DNA of 64,000 nucleotides, from positions 93,224 to 157,223 of the forward strand of contig UCAU01000006.1 of NCBI GenBank assembly GCA_900470445.1, written 5' to 3'. This DNA is from Hyphomicrobiales bacterium. GTDB lineage: Bacteria > Pseudomonadota > Alphaproteobacteria > Rhizobiales > Devosiaceae. Both the position numbers and the translations under genes were made by a program. Positions 42,948 to 52,100 of this stretch are shown one piece after another (within the stretch, counting starts at the first letter, position 1; every line of letters starts with the position of its first letter). Under the pieces are notes generated by a model. The model made no database searches. It was not told the origin of the DNA and saw only the letters and a program-made list of their open reading frames with translations.

Positions 42948-44528
42948 TCAGGCTTCGAGCCAGACCTTTTCGGCAACGCGATAGCCCGAGAGATCACCGC
43001 CGCCCGGCACATTGGTGAAACCGGCTACCTTGTCGGACGCGCCGGACAGGTTATCGGCGAAGACGGGAATGATCTCGCCGCCCTCGTTCACCAGCTGAAG
43101 CTGCAGATCGTGATAGATCTGCTTGCGCTTGGTCTCGTCGAGTTCGACCCGCGCGGCCGCCAGTAGCTTGTCGAAACTCTCGTTCTTCCAGGCCGTTTCA
43201 TTCCATGGCGCGTCGGACTGGAACACCAGCGAGAGCATGGCATCAGCCGTGGGGCGCACCGACCAATTGGACGCGCAGAACGGGTGCTTGAGCCACACCT
43301 CATCCCAATAGCCATCCGAGGGCACGCGATTGACATCGATGGTGATGCCCGCTGCAGCAGCCGCGGTCTGGTAAAGCTGGGCCGCATCGGCGGAACCGGG
43401 GAAGCCATTGTCGGAAACCGACAGCGGCAGCGAGCCGGAAAAGCCCGATTTCTTGAAATGGAACGCTGCCTGCTCGGGATCATAAGCGCGCTGCGGAATA
43501 TCAGCTGCGAAATACGGATTCCACGAGGCAATCGGATTGTCATTGCCGATGGCCCCGGTGCCGACCAGCAGGCTCTGCTGGATAGCCTCTCGGTCGATGG
43601 CATATTTGAGCGCCAGCCGCAGGTCTGGATTATCGAACGGGGCGACATTGGTCAGCATGGGGAAAGTGAACATGGTGTTCTCCTTGGCCCCATGGATATT
43701 GATCCCCGGCCGCGAGGACAGCAGCCCGACCGTGCGCGGTTCGACGCGGTTGATGATGTGGGCCGAGCCACTGATGAGCGCGGCCACGCGCGCCGTCGTA
43801 TCGTTCATGGCGATGGTTTCAACCGAATCCACATTGGCGCGGTCGGGATGCCAGTAATTCGGATTGCGCTTGGTCAGCGCCCGCACGCCCGGTTGGAAAT
43901 CTTCAAGGATGAAGGCGCCGGTGCCCACGCCCTTGTCGAAATCGCCGCCATCGGGGCCGATGCCGAAGTGATAGTCGACCAGCGCATAGGGGAAGTCGGC
44001 ATTGCCGGCACTGAGCGTAATGGTGACCTCATAGGGCGCGCTGGCAACAATGTCGGTAACCGGGATCAGCTGTCCCTTGCCGCCCGAAGGATTGTCTTCG
44101 CCACGATGGTGGTTGAGCGAATAGACCACGTCGGCAGCGGTCAGCTCCTTGCCATTGTGGAACTGGATGCCCTTTTTGAGCTTGAACACCCAGGCGCTGC
44201 CATCGGGCTTGGTCGCTTCCCAGCTCTCGGCCAAGGCGCCCACGAGCTTGCCGCTTTCGTCCAGTTCCAGCACCGTATTGTAGAGCTGGAAGCCCACCGT
44301 ATAGAGGTAGGCTTCGGTGTAATAGGCCGGGTCCAGGCGATCGGAACTGGAAGCCGTGTCGAGCCCCAGGATCAGATGTCCGCCTTTTTTCGGCGTGGCC
44401 GCCTGCGCCATCGCGCTGGCCGGCAACAGCAGCCCGCTGGCCGCCGCGCCGAGCGTCAGCGCGCCGGCAGACCGCAGAAAGTCACGCCGTGTCGACGCGA
44501 ACGCGCCAGAGTCGGACCAATTCGTCAT
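42948..44528 (-). CDS. Peptide-type (family 5) ABC substrate-binding protein, second system
   Basis: A 526-residue DppA-like receptor with a clear Tat leader (STRRDFLRSAGALTLGAAASGLLLPASAMA). Core motifs are LAESWEATKPDGSAWVFKLKKGIQFHNGKELTAADVVYSL, GTGAFILEDFQPG and LRLALKYAIDREA. It heads the operon with the DAO-type oxidase and DppBC-DF genes. The ligand may be an amino-acid derivative, opine or short peptide. The oxidase makes an amine or amino acid likely, but this is inference. Confidence 0.92.
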   Translation of the reverse strand: MTNWSDSGAFASTRRDFLRSAGALTLGAAASGLLLPASAMAQAATPKKGGHLILGLDTASSSDRLDPAYYTEAYLYTVGFQLYNTVLELDESGKLVGALAESWEATKPDGSAWVFKLKKGIQFHNGKELTAADVVYSLNHHRGEDNPSGGKGQLIPVTDIVASAPYEVTITLSAGNADFPYALVDYHFGIGPDGGDFDKGVGTGAFILEDFQPGVRALTKRNPNYWHPDRANVDSVETIAMNDTTARVAALISGSAHIINRVEPRTVGLLSSRPGINIHGAKENTMFTFPMLTNVAPFDNPDLRLALKYAIDREAIQQSLLVGTGAIGNDNPIASWNPYFAADIPQRAYDPEQAAFHFKKSGFSGSLPLSVSDNGFPGSADAAQLYQTAAAAAGITIDVNRVPSDGYWDEVWLKHPFCASNWSVRPTADAMLSLVFQSDAPWNETAWKNESFDKLLAAARVELDETKRKQIYHDLQLQLVNEGGEIIPVFADNLSGASDKVAGFTNVPGGGDLSGYRVAEKVWLEA

Positions 44529-44668
44529 AAACCTATCACCCGTGGGAAAAACCGCAGCAGACCAGCGCGGACCTGGTTCCTTCTACTGTTTGTGACAGCC
44601 GGGCGCACGGAAACCCATGCTCTTTTGGCAAATGGACGTGAAAAAATGCACTTGTGGGGCAGGGTGGC

Positions 44669-45691
44669 CTACCACTCCAAAACGATCTTGCCCTTTTCGC
44701 CGCCTGCGGCCAGCTCGAACGCCTTGGCATAATCGTCCGCGCTCATGCGTCGGGTAATAACCTTGCGGACATCGAGCCCAGATTCCAGCATGGCCAGCAT
44801 CTTGTGCCAGGTCTCGAACATTTCCCGTCCATAAATGCCGCGTAGCGTGATCATGCGGAACACGATCTTGCCCAGGTCGAAGTTGAACGGCCGTGCGGGC
44901 ACGCCCAGTAGCGCAATGCGCCCGCCCATCACCATGTGGTCGATCATCTGGTCCAGCGCCGCGGGCGAGCCGCTCATCTCCAGCCCGACATCGAAGCCTT
45001 CCTTCATGCCGAGCTTGGACATCACCTCGCGCAGGTCTTCATTGGCGATATTGACCGGTACGACATCGGCCACTTCCGCCGCTAGTTTCAGCCGCTCGGG
45101 ATTGACGTCGGTGATCACGACACGACGCGCGCCCACATGGCGGGCCACGGCAGCGCCCATAATGCCGATCGGACCGGCGCCCGTCACCAGCACGTCTTCG
45201 CCCACAATGTCGAAGGCCAACGCCGTATGCACGGCATTGCCGAGCGGATCGAGAATGGCGCCCATCTCATCATCGATGCCGTCGGGCAGGGGGATGATGT
45301 TGAAGGCCGGTATCCTGACGAATTCGGCGAAGGCGCCCGGCAGGTTGACGCCGATGCCCTTGGTTTCGGGATCGAGGTGGAATTTACCCGCCCGGCTGGC
45401 GCGGCTCTTCATCCCCACCACATGGCCCTCGCCGGACACCCGCTGGCCGACTTTCAGGTTGCGCACATCGGCGCCGACCGCGGCGATTTCGCCGGCATAT
45501 TCGTGCCCGGTAATCAGGCCCAGCGGTACAGTCTTGGCCGCCCATTCATCCCAATTGTAGATATGGATGTCGGTGCCGCAGATGCCGGTCTTGTGCACCT
45601 TCACCAGCACATCCTCCGGCCCGATCTCGGGGATCGGCCGGTCTTCCATCCAGATGCCGCGTTCCGACCTGGCCTTGACGAGCGCTTTCAT
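44669..45691 (-). CDS. tdh: L-threonine 3-dehydrogenase
   Basis: A 340-residue zinc-dependent MDR enzyme that oxidises L-threonine to 2-amino-3-ketobutyrate with NAD+. Family marks are ICGTDIHIYNWDEWA with catalytic Cys38, TGHEYAGE, the NAD motif TGAGPIGIMGAAVARHVGA and LRGIYGREMFETWHKM. Unusually, the lobe between GEGH and GIGVN, which in E. coli Tdh holds four structural-zinc cysteines, reads VVGMKSRASRAGKFHLDPETK and has none. The start overlaps the kbl stop by one base, so the two enzymes are coupled. Confidence 0.95.
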   Translation of the reverse strand: MKALVKARSERGIWMEDRPIPEIGPEDVLVKVHKTGICGTDIHIYNWDEWAAKTVPLGLITGHEYAGEIAAVGADVRNLKVGQRVSGEGHVVGMKSRASRAGKFHLDPETKGIGVNLPGAFAEFVRIPAFNIIPLPDGIDDEMGAILDPLGNAVHTALAFDIVGEDVLVTGAGPIGIMGAAVARHVGARRVVITDVNPERLKLAAEVADVVPVNIANEDLREVMSKLGMKEGFDVGLEMSGSPAALDQMIDHMVMGGRIALLGVPARPFNFDLGKIVFRMITLRGIYGREMFETWHKMLAMLESGLDVRKVITRRMSADDYAKAFELAAGGEKGKIVLEW

Positions 45692-46875
45692 CAGATGATC
45701 CCCAATTCCCGTCCGGCCTCGGCAAAGGCGCCGATGGCGAAGTCCACATCGTCCTGGGTCAGCGCCGCCGACATCTGGGTGCGAATGCGCGCCTTGCCCT
45801 TGGGCACGACCGGGAAAAAGAAGCCCGCAACATAAACGCCACGCTTGTCGAGCGCCGCGGCCAGGTTCTGCGCCTTGGTGGCCTCGCCAAGCATCACCGG
45901 AATGATGGGTGTTTCGCCTTCCAGCAGGTCGAATCCGGCTGCGGCCAGTTCAGCGCGGAAGCGCCTCGTATGCGCCATCAGCGTTGCGCGCAGATCATCG
46001 GCCTTGTCGGCCAGTTCGAGCGCTTTCAACGACCCCGCCGCCACGGCCGGTGCCAACGCATTGGAGAAGAGATAGGGCCGCGCCCGCTGCCGCAGCAGGT
46101 CGATGGCCTGTTGCGGTCCGGCGATGAAACCGCCCATGGCGCCGCCCAGTGTCTTGCCGAACGTGCCGGTGATGATGTCCACCTCAGCACCCGTCAACGC
46201 ACCCGTGCCGCGGCCCTTGGGTCCGAGATGCCCGGTGGCGTGGCAATCATCGACCGCGATGATGGCGCCATATTTGTCGGCGAGCGCTCGGATTTCGGCC
46301 AGCTTGGCGATATGGCCATCCATCGAGAACACGCCATCGGTGACGATCAGGCGGAAGCGGCTGCCCTCCAACACGGCCAGCTTCAACTGGTCTTCGAGGT
46401 CGTCCATGTCGCTGCTGGCATAGCGATAGCGCTTGGCCTTGGACAGGCGCACGCCGTCGATGATCGAAGCGTGATTGAGGGCGTCCGAAATAATGGCGTC
46501 TTCCGGCCCGAGCAGGCTTTCAAACAACCCCCCATTGGCGTCAAAACACGCGGCGAAGAGGATGGAATCGTCCTTGCCAAGGAATTTAGCCGTTGCCTGC
46601 TCAAGCTCGCGATGCAGGTCCAGCGTGCCGCAGATGAAGCGCACCGACGCCATGCCAAAGCCATAGTGCCGGATGGCCTCGATAGCGGCAGTAGCGATTT
46701 CAGGGTGGTCAGCGAGGCCGAGATAATTATTGGCGCATAGATTGACCATTGTACGATCGCCCACCGCGATGCGCCCGCCCTGCGGCCCGGTGATTTGCCG
46801 CTCACGCTTGAGCATGCCGGCTTCAGCTATGCCGTCGAGTTCGCCTTGCAGATGCTTGAGAAAACCGGAATCCAA
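45691..46875 (-). CDS. kbl: Glycine C-acetyltransferase (2-amino-3-ketobutyrate CoA ligase)
   Basis: A 394-residue PLP enzyme converting 2-amino-3-ketobutyrate and CoA to glycine and acetyl-CoA, the second step of threonine degradation after Tdh. It has NNYLGLADHPE, FGMASVRFICGTLDLHRELE, FDANGGLFESLLG, SDALNHASIIDGVRLSKAKRYRY, and the PLP lysine in TGTFGKTLGGA. A TTG at 46875 is chosen as start because a full AGGAGGAGG lies 5 nt upstream and the length then matches the family; the upstream in-frame ATG falls before this site. A shared operator motif precedes it. Confidence 0.94.
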   Translation of the reverse strand: MDSGFLKHLQGELDGIAEAGMLKRERQITGPQGGRIAVGDRTMVNLCANNYLGLADHPEIATAAIEAIRHYGFGMASVRFICGTLDLHRELEQATAKFLGKDDSILFAACFDANGGLFESLLGPEDAIISDALNHASIIDGVRLSKAKRYRYASSDMDDLEDQLKLAVLEGSRFRLIVTDGVFSMDGHIAKLAEIRALADKYGAIIAVDDCHATGHLGPKGRGTGALTGAEVDIITGTFGKTLGGAMGGFIAGPQQAIDLLRQRARPYLFSNALAPAVAAGSLKALELADKADDLRATLMAHTRRFRAELAAAGFDLLEGETPIIPVMLGEATKAQNLAAALDKRGVYVAGFFFPVVPKGKARIRTQMSAALTQDDVDFAIGAFAEAGRELGII

Positions 46876-46896
46876 TGGAACCTCCTCCTGATGGAT

Positions 46897-46914
46897 ATTC
46901 CAATATAACGGAAT
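46897..46914. promoter_or_regulatory. Candidate operator upstream of kbl-tdh
   Basis: Inverted repeat ATTCC (46897-46901) and GGAAT (46910-46914). The core TTCCAATATAACGGA (46898-46912) matches 13 of 15 bases of TTCCGATATGACGGA at 47527-47541 in front of the XRE-cupin gene. It lies 22 nt upstream of the TTG start. The best candidate binder is the XRE-cupin protein encoded next door. Confidence 0.55.
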
Positions 46915-46942
46915 CAATGCCGCAACAACGGAATTCTAGGAC

Positions 46943-47509
46943 CTAGCGATAGAGCAGAACCAGCAGGCCCGTCGCGGTCTCGGTTCCGGAATTCGAAATG
47001 GTGTGCGGCACGTCAGCAGGGTAGCGCGCAGTCTCGCCGCGCTTCACGTCCGCTTCACCCCGGCCGCTCCTGATGACGATGCCGTCGGTCCAGGCCGTGA
47101 AATGTTCCACCGCACCCTTGGCGTGGGCTTCGCTGTCCAGCCGTCCACCTGCCGCGATCTCGACGGCATACCATTCCGTATGGCCTGCCAATCTTGGCGG
47201 GCTCAATATCTTGAGCCGGCACAGCCCGTCTCCGCTCTTGATTTCCGGCGTATGCGGGGCAGGCGTGACTTCAATCACGTCATGTTCATTGGCTGTGGCG
47301 CCACCCGCTATAAGGTCGGAAAATTCCAGCCCCAGCGCCTGGGTCAGGCTCCATAACACTGCAAAAGTAGGATTAGCCTCGCCCCGCTCGATCTGGCTCA
47401 GCATCGATTTCGACACCCCGGACATCCCCGCCAAAGCCTCAAGCGTCAACCGTCTGGCCTTGCGCTCGCTCTGGATGACCGGGCCGATCTTTGGGCTAGA
47501 ACTCACCAT
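46943..47509 (-). CDS. XRE-family regulator with C-terminal cupin domain
   Basis: A 188-residue two-domain regulator. Residues about 8-65 form a helix-turn-helix (ERKARRLTLEALAGMSGVSKSMLSQIERGEANPT), and residues about 105-185 a cupin sensor (AVEIAAGGRLDSEAHAKGAVEHF; VPHTISNSG). Relatives control amino-acid and polyamine catabolism. The ATG at 47509 is preferred over an adjacent GTG, with GAGGAG 5 nt upstream. It is immediately upstream of kbl-tdh on the same strand, and both share a 15-bp motif, so it likely regulates threonine breakdown and itself. Confidence 0.92.
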   Translation of the reverse strand: MVSSSPKIGPVIQSERKARRLTLEALAGMSGVSKSMLSQIERGEANPTFAVLWSLTQALGLEFSDLIAGGATANEHDVIEVTPAPHTPEIKSGDGLCRLKILSPPRLAGHTEWYAVEIAAGGRLDSEAHAKGAVEHFTAWTDGIVIRSGRGEADVKRGETARYPADVPHTISNSGTETATGLLVLLYR

Positions 47510-47526
47510 CACGCTCCTCGCTGCAT

Positions 47527-47541
47527 TTCCGATATGACGGA
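47527..47541. promoter_or_regulatory. Candidate operator upstream of the XRE-cupin gene
   Basis: TTCCGATATGACGGA, 17 nt upstream of the ATG. It matches 13 of 15 bases of the motif in front of kbl (46898-46912), at a similar distance from the start. Overlapping it is a second dyad, CGATAT/ATATCG (47530-47546). The pattern suggests autoregulation. Confidence 0.55.
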
Positions 47542-47565
47542 TATCGAGGCAGCGTGTCCACTATT

Positions 47566-47787
47566 TTAGTGCTTGGCAGGCGAGGCAGCATCCCCTTCGC
47601 GAATGAGAAAGCTCGATCGGATATGCCGATTGAAGAACCGGCCCTTTGAAAAGGCTGCTCGGAAAGCATCATAAATTTCAGCCGGTACGTCCAGATAGTC
47701 GTACCGCTTTCCATTCGTCACCAACCAGATCGAGAGCACTCGTGTCTGGGGATCGTACTGGCTCTTTTGAATGATGGTGGATGGCAT
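47566..47787 (-). CDS. KTSC domain-containing small protein
   Basis: A 73-residue protein: MPSTIIQKSQYDPQTRVLSIWLV, followed by the KTSC-type ending YDYLDVPAEIYDAFRAAFSKGRFFNRHIRSSF. KTSC domains are small beta-rich modules of unknown exact role, named after a conserved lysine-threonine-serine-cysteine set in lysyl-tRNA-synthetase-related proteins. The ATG at 47787 has AGGAG 7 nt upstream; the longer open frame runs antisense to the ligase gene. It is divergent from the ligase, 100 nt away. Confidence 0.85.
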   Translation of the reverse strand: MPSTIIQKSQYDPQTRVLSIWLVTNGKRYDYLDVPAEIYDAFRAAFSKGRFFNRHIRSSFLIREGDAASPAKH

Positions 47788-47887
47788 GGGCTGCTCCTGC
47801 AATTGCAACCGGAATGCTCCCGGAAGGTTGCAAACAGAGTGCCCCGGCGAGTGCCTGATGGTCAGCCGGCGACAAGGAGATCGGATC

Positions 47888-48919
47888 ATGCCAGCCCTCG
47901 AATTTGTCCCGCCAATGGAAGCACGGCTGGTTTCGGACCTGCCGAAGGAGGAGGGCTGGCAATTCGAGCCCAAATGGGACGGCTTTCGCTGCATTGCGGT
48001 CAAGGACGGTGGCGCGGTGGAACTCTGGGGCAAGTCGGGCAAACCGCTGGGGCGCTATTTCCCCGAGATCATAACCCTGGTCCAGGACCTGCCAGCGCAA
48101 CGCCTGATCCTCGACGGTGAACTGATCGTCCCCATCGACGACGTCGCCTCGTTCGATGCCCTGCAGCAGCGCCTGCACCCAGCCGAGAGCCGGGTGCGCA
48201 AACTCGCTGCCGCCACGCCGGCAATATTGGTGGTGTTCGATCTGCTGCATCAGGGCAGGACGCGTTGGCTGGACCGACCTTTGGCTGACCGCCGGTCGGC
48301 CCTTGAGGAGTTTGTAGCAGGCTTGCCGTCTGGCGGCAGGCTGCGCCTCTCACCCGCCACCATTGATCGTGCCGCCGCCAAACGCTGGTTCACCGAATTG
48401 ACCCATGAACTGGATGGCGTCGTGGCCAAGCGGCTGGACGAGCCCTATGCCAGCGGTGAGCGCGCAATGCTCAAGATCAAGCGCATCCGCACGGCCGATT
48501 GCGTCGTCGGCGGCTTCCGCTATGGCACCGACAGCAAGCTGGTCGGCTCACTATTGCTCGGGCTCTACAACGCCGAAGGGAAGCTCGATCATGTCGGCTT
48601 CACCTCGGCCTTCACCAATGAGGACAAACCGGCACTGACCAGAAAACTCGAAGACCTGAAAGGCGGACCCGGCTTCACCGGCAAGGCGCCCGGCGGCCCC
48701 AGCCGCTGGTCCACCGAACGATCCAGCCAATGGGAGCCATTGCAGCTCGAACTGGTTGCCGAGGTCTCCTACGACCAGATCACCGGCGACCGCTTTCGCC
48801 ACGGCACACGCTTCCTGCGCTGGCGTCCCGACAAGGCGCCGCAAAGCTGCACCTTCGACCAACTCGCCGCCCCCATCGCGCCCGACGCTCTCATCAAGGC
48901 GGCGCTGAGCGCGGCGTGA
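47888..48919 (+). CDS. Stand-alone ATP-dependent DNA ligase (LigC-like)
   Basis: A 343-residue ligase with the nucleotidyltransferase motifs in order: motif I FEPKWDGFR with catalytic Lys29, motif III ILDGELIV, motif IV HELDGVVAKRLDEPY and motif V LKIKRIRTADCVVGGFRYG, followed by an OB-fold domain. It adenylates itself and seals nicks, probably in repair or end joining. No nuclease, polymerase or Ku gene is nearby. The ATG at 47888 has AAGGAGA upstream; the upstream in-frame extension is antisense to the KTSC gene. Confidence 0.92.
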   Translation: MPALEFVPPMEARLVSDLPKEEGWQFEPKWDGFRCIAVKDGGAVELWGKSGKPLGRYFPEIITLVQDLPAQRLILDGELIVPIDDVASFDALQQRLHPAESRVRKLAAATPAILVVFDLLHQGRTRWLDRPLADRRSALEEFVAGLPSGGRLRLSPATIDRAAAKRWFTELTHELDGVVAKRLDEPYASGERAMLKIKRIRTADCVVGGFRYGTDSKLVGSLLLGLYNAEGKLDHVGFTSAFTNEDKPALTRKLEDLKGGPGFTGKAPGGPSRWSTERSSQWEPLQLELVAEVSYDQITGDRFRHGTRFLRWRPDKAPQSCTFDQLAAPIAPDALIKAALSAA

Positions 48920-49104
48920 TCATCGCCATCGCGTGAGACGATTTGGCGATTTTGGTAAGACGCTTTGACTCCGCTCGGCTGCGGCGGCGGGTTATGCTCA
49001 GTCGGGTGATTTGGCGGGGGCCGATTGCATGCACGATTGGTTGTGTTAGGCCTATTAGCCATTGCCGTTGCCTATTTTCATCTCAAGCCATTTTCCGGTG
49101 GTCC

Positions 49105-52100
49105 ATGTTTGCCAGAATTGCTGCGGGCCTGAAGCCGCTCCTTGTCATTGCCTTGGCATTTCTCGTGGCGGGCCCGGCAACAGCGGCACCTTCTGCCAGC
49201 ATTGATGTCAGCCCCAACCGATTGGCGATTGGCGACACGGCCGTGGTGACGATCAGATTTTCTGAGCCTGTCACCGGTTTCGATCTTTCGGACATGTCTG
49301 TGGCGATGGGGACGCTAGCTGCCCTGACGACCTCGGATAACATCACGTGGGTGTCGACATACACGCCGTCGGCGAGCGTGACCCAGGCGAACAACTCGAT
49401 CAGCTTGGATGATTCCAACGTTTCCTATGCCAGTGGCGATCCTGGAGTGGGGACCATCACCTCCAATGATTTTGCCATCGATACCCACCGTCCCACGGCA
49501 ACGATAGGGTTGGACAACACCGCGCTGGTTGCCGGCAGCACGTCATCGGTGACGATTACCTTTTCGGAACCCGTAACCGGACTCACCCGGAGCGACGTGA
49601 GCGCACCGAATGGCGGTCTGTCCGAGTTTTCGACTGCGGACGGGGGCATTAGCTGGACGGCGACGTTCACCCCTGATCCGGTTCTCGACACCACCAATGT
49701 AATGACATTGACAAATTCCGGTGTCGCAGACCTGGCGGGCAATACCGGCTCAGGCACAACCAATTCCGGCAACTACATGATCAATGCGGTGCGTCCCACC
49801 GCGACCATCGTGGTTGCAGACCCGACCCTGTCCATCGGCGAAACCTCGGAAGTCACGGTGACGTTCTCGGAGGCGGTGAGCGGCTTTTCCAATGCACTCC
49901 TGAGCGTCTCCAACGGCACGCTGGACAATATGGGGTCCGTAGACGGCGGGGTCACCTGGAAGGCGTTTCTCACCCCGGCCGTGGGCGTGAACGACACGTC
50001 CAATGTGATCACCCTAGACAATTCCGGGGTGATGAATGCCTTCGGCAATCATGGCATCGGGACCACGGACTCCAATAATTACGTCATCGACACCCTACGC
50101 CCGACCGCGATTATCGTGGTGAGCCCGGCGACGCTGCAGGATGGGGACACGGCGCAGGTCACCATAACCTTTTCCGAAGCGGTGAACGGCTTCGCTATAT
50201 CCGATCTCAGCGTTGCGAACGGAATGTTAAGTTCACTCGCCTCCAGCGACGGCGGCATAACCTGGACCTCGACTTTTACCCCTGCCGCAGGCGTAGTGTT
50301 CGACAACAACCAGATTAGTCTGAGCTTGACAGCGGTGGCCGATCTTTCTGGCAATGCCGGCAACGGCACGGCCATGTCTAATTTCTTTAGCCTCAACGTG
50401 CCGACCATAGTACCGGCCCCTGGCGCGCTCTCCGCCGTTGCTGGCATGCCTTTTAGCCAGACCTTCACCGGTGCAGGCGGACTGGGTGGATATGGTTTTA
50501 CACTGGTCAGTAGCACCTTGCCGGCTGAGTTGACCTTCAGCGGTGGTGTGCTATCCGGAACGCCGCTGTCACAAGGTGCCTCCACGCTCACCATCATCAT
50601 GACCGCGGCGGGCGGATATACCAGTCCTCCCTATACCTACACGCTCACGGTTGCTCCCTCGAGCTTGGCCATCACGCCGCCGGTGCTGCCTCAGCCAATG
50701 AAGGGCGTGGCCTATAACTACACCCTGAGTGCCACTGGCGGGGTCGCGCCCTACAACTATTCGCTGACCTCTGGCGAGCTGCCGGGCGGCATTGCGCTGG
50801 CGCCGTCGGGTCTTCTCTCGGGTGTGCCAACCGGCGAGGGTGCGTATGGTTTTACCATCCAGGTGACTGACACCAATGGGCAGACCGCGACCAGAAGCTA
50901 CACGGGTGTCATGGGCGCTGTGACGCTGACGCCCGAAACATTGCCCGATGGCATGGCGGGAGTGCCCTATACCCAGGCATTGACCGCCACAGGCGGCACC
51001 GCGCCCTACAGCTTCGCCGTGAGCGCCGGTGTCCTGCCAGCCGGGCTGGCTCTGTCGACTGATGGTACGCTCAGCGGCACGCCGGCCCAGAGCGGCACCT
51101 TTGCCTTTACCGCACAGGCAAGCGATGCCTTGGGTGCTCGCGGCACGCGCGGCTATTCACTGGCGATTGGCATCAACGTAGAACTGGTCCGCGAGCGCTT
51201 TGACGAGTTGGGGCAGGGCTTTGTCGAGGCCCGGATGGGTTTGCTGAGTTCGGGGATCGAGCTGCCGGGCCTCGCCGACCGCCGGAACCTGCCGGGCCGG
51301 CCGGGCACGGTGTCTGCCTCCAATAGCGGCAATACGCAGGTTCTGGCCTTTGCCACCAGTCTTGCCGAAATCAACGCTGCGGGCGGGGTCGCCGAGGCCC
51401 TGGCCGGGGACGACGGCGAACAGCTGCCGTTCAATGTCTGGCTCGATACGCAGCTGACACTGCATGCCCGAACCGAGGAAACCGAGCGCTGGGGCGAGTT
51501 CGCGCTGGTGTCGGGCGGAGCCGATTACCTGTTCGCCGACAATGTGCTGGTCGGGGCCGCGCTGTATGGCGACTGGATGAGCGATCAATCCCCTGACAGC
51601 CTGGTGGAGGGCAGGGGCTTTCTGGCTGGTCCCTATGTCTCGATCGGGCTGGCGCAGGATGTGACGTTCGATGCCAGCCTGCTCTATGGCCGCTCCTCGA
51701 ACGATATTTCTGCCCAGGTACTGGGTCTGGACTATGCCGGCCAGTTCGATACCGATCGGCTGCTGTTCAAGGCCAAGCTCGAAGGCACCTGGGCCGCCGA
51801 TGCGCTGACCATCAGGCCCAACGCCACCTTCGTGCTGATGAACGAGCGGGCCGGGGACTATGTGGTCAGCGCGCCTGGTGGGGTGAGCGTCGCCGTGCCC
51901 GGCTTTGAAAAGACCGACTATCGCATCGGCCTGGGCGCGACCTTTGAATATGCCTATCCGCTCGACAACGGGGCCGAGCTTACCCCGCAACTGGGCATCA
52001 GCCTCGCCGGTGGCAATGGCGGCGATAGCGGTGCGAGCCCGTTCAGTCAGGCCTATGGCAAACTATCGGCCGGCATGGTTCTGGCTAACGGGGCCTGGCG

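Noticed and set aside
44555-44600. Possible terminator or attenuator in the tdh/binding-protein spacer
   Set aside because: The stems are only 4-5 bp and the T-run is not placed right after them on the minus strand.
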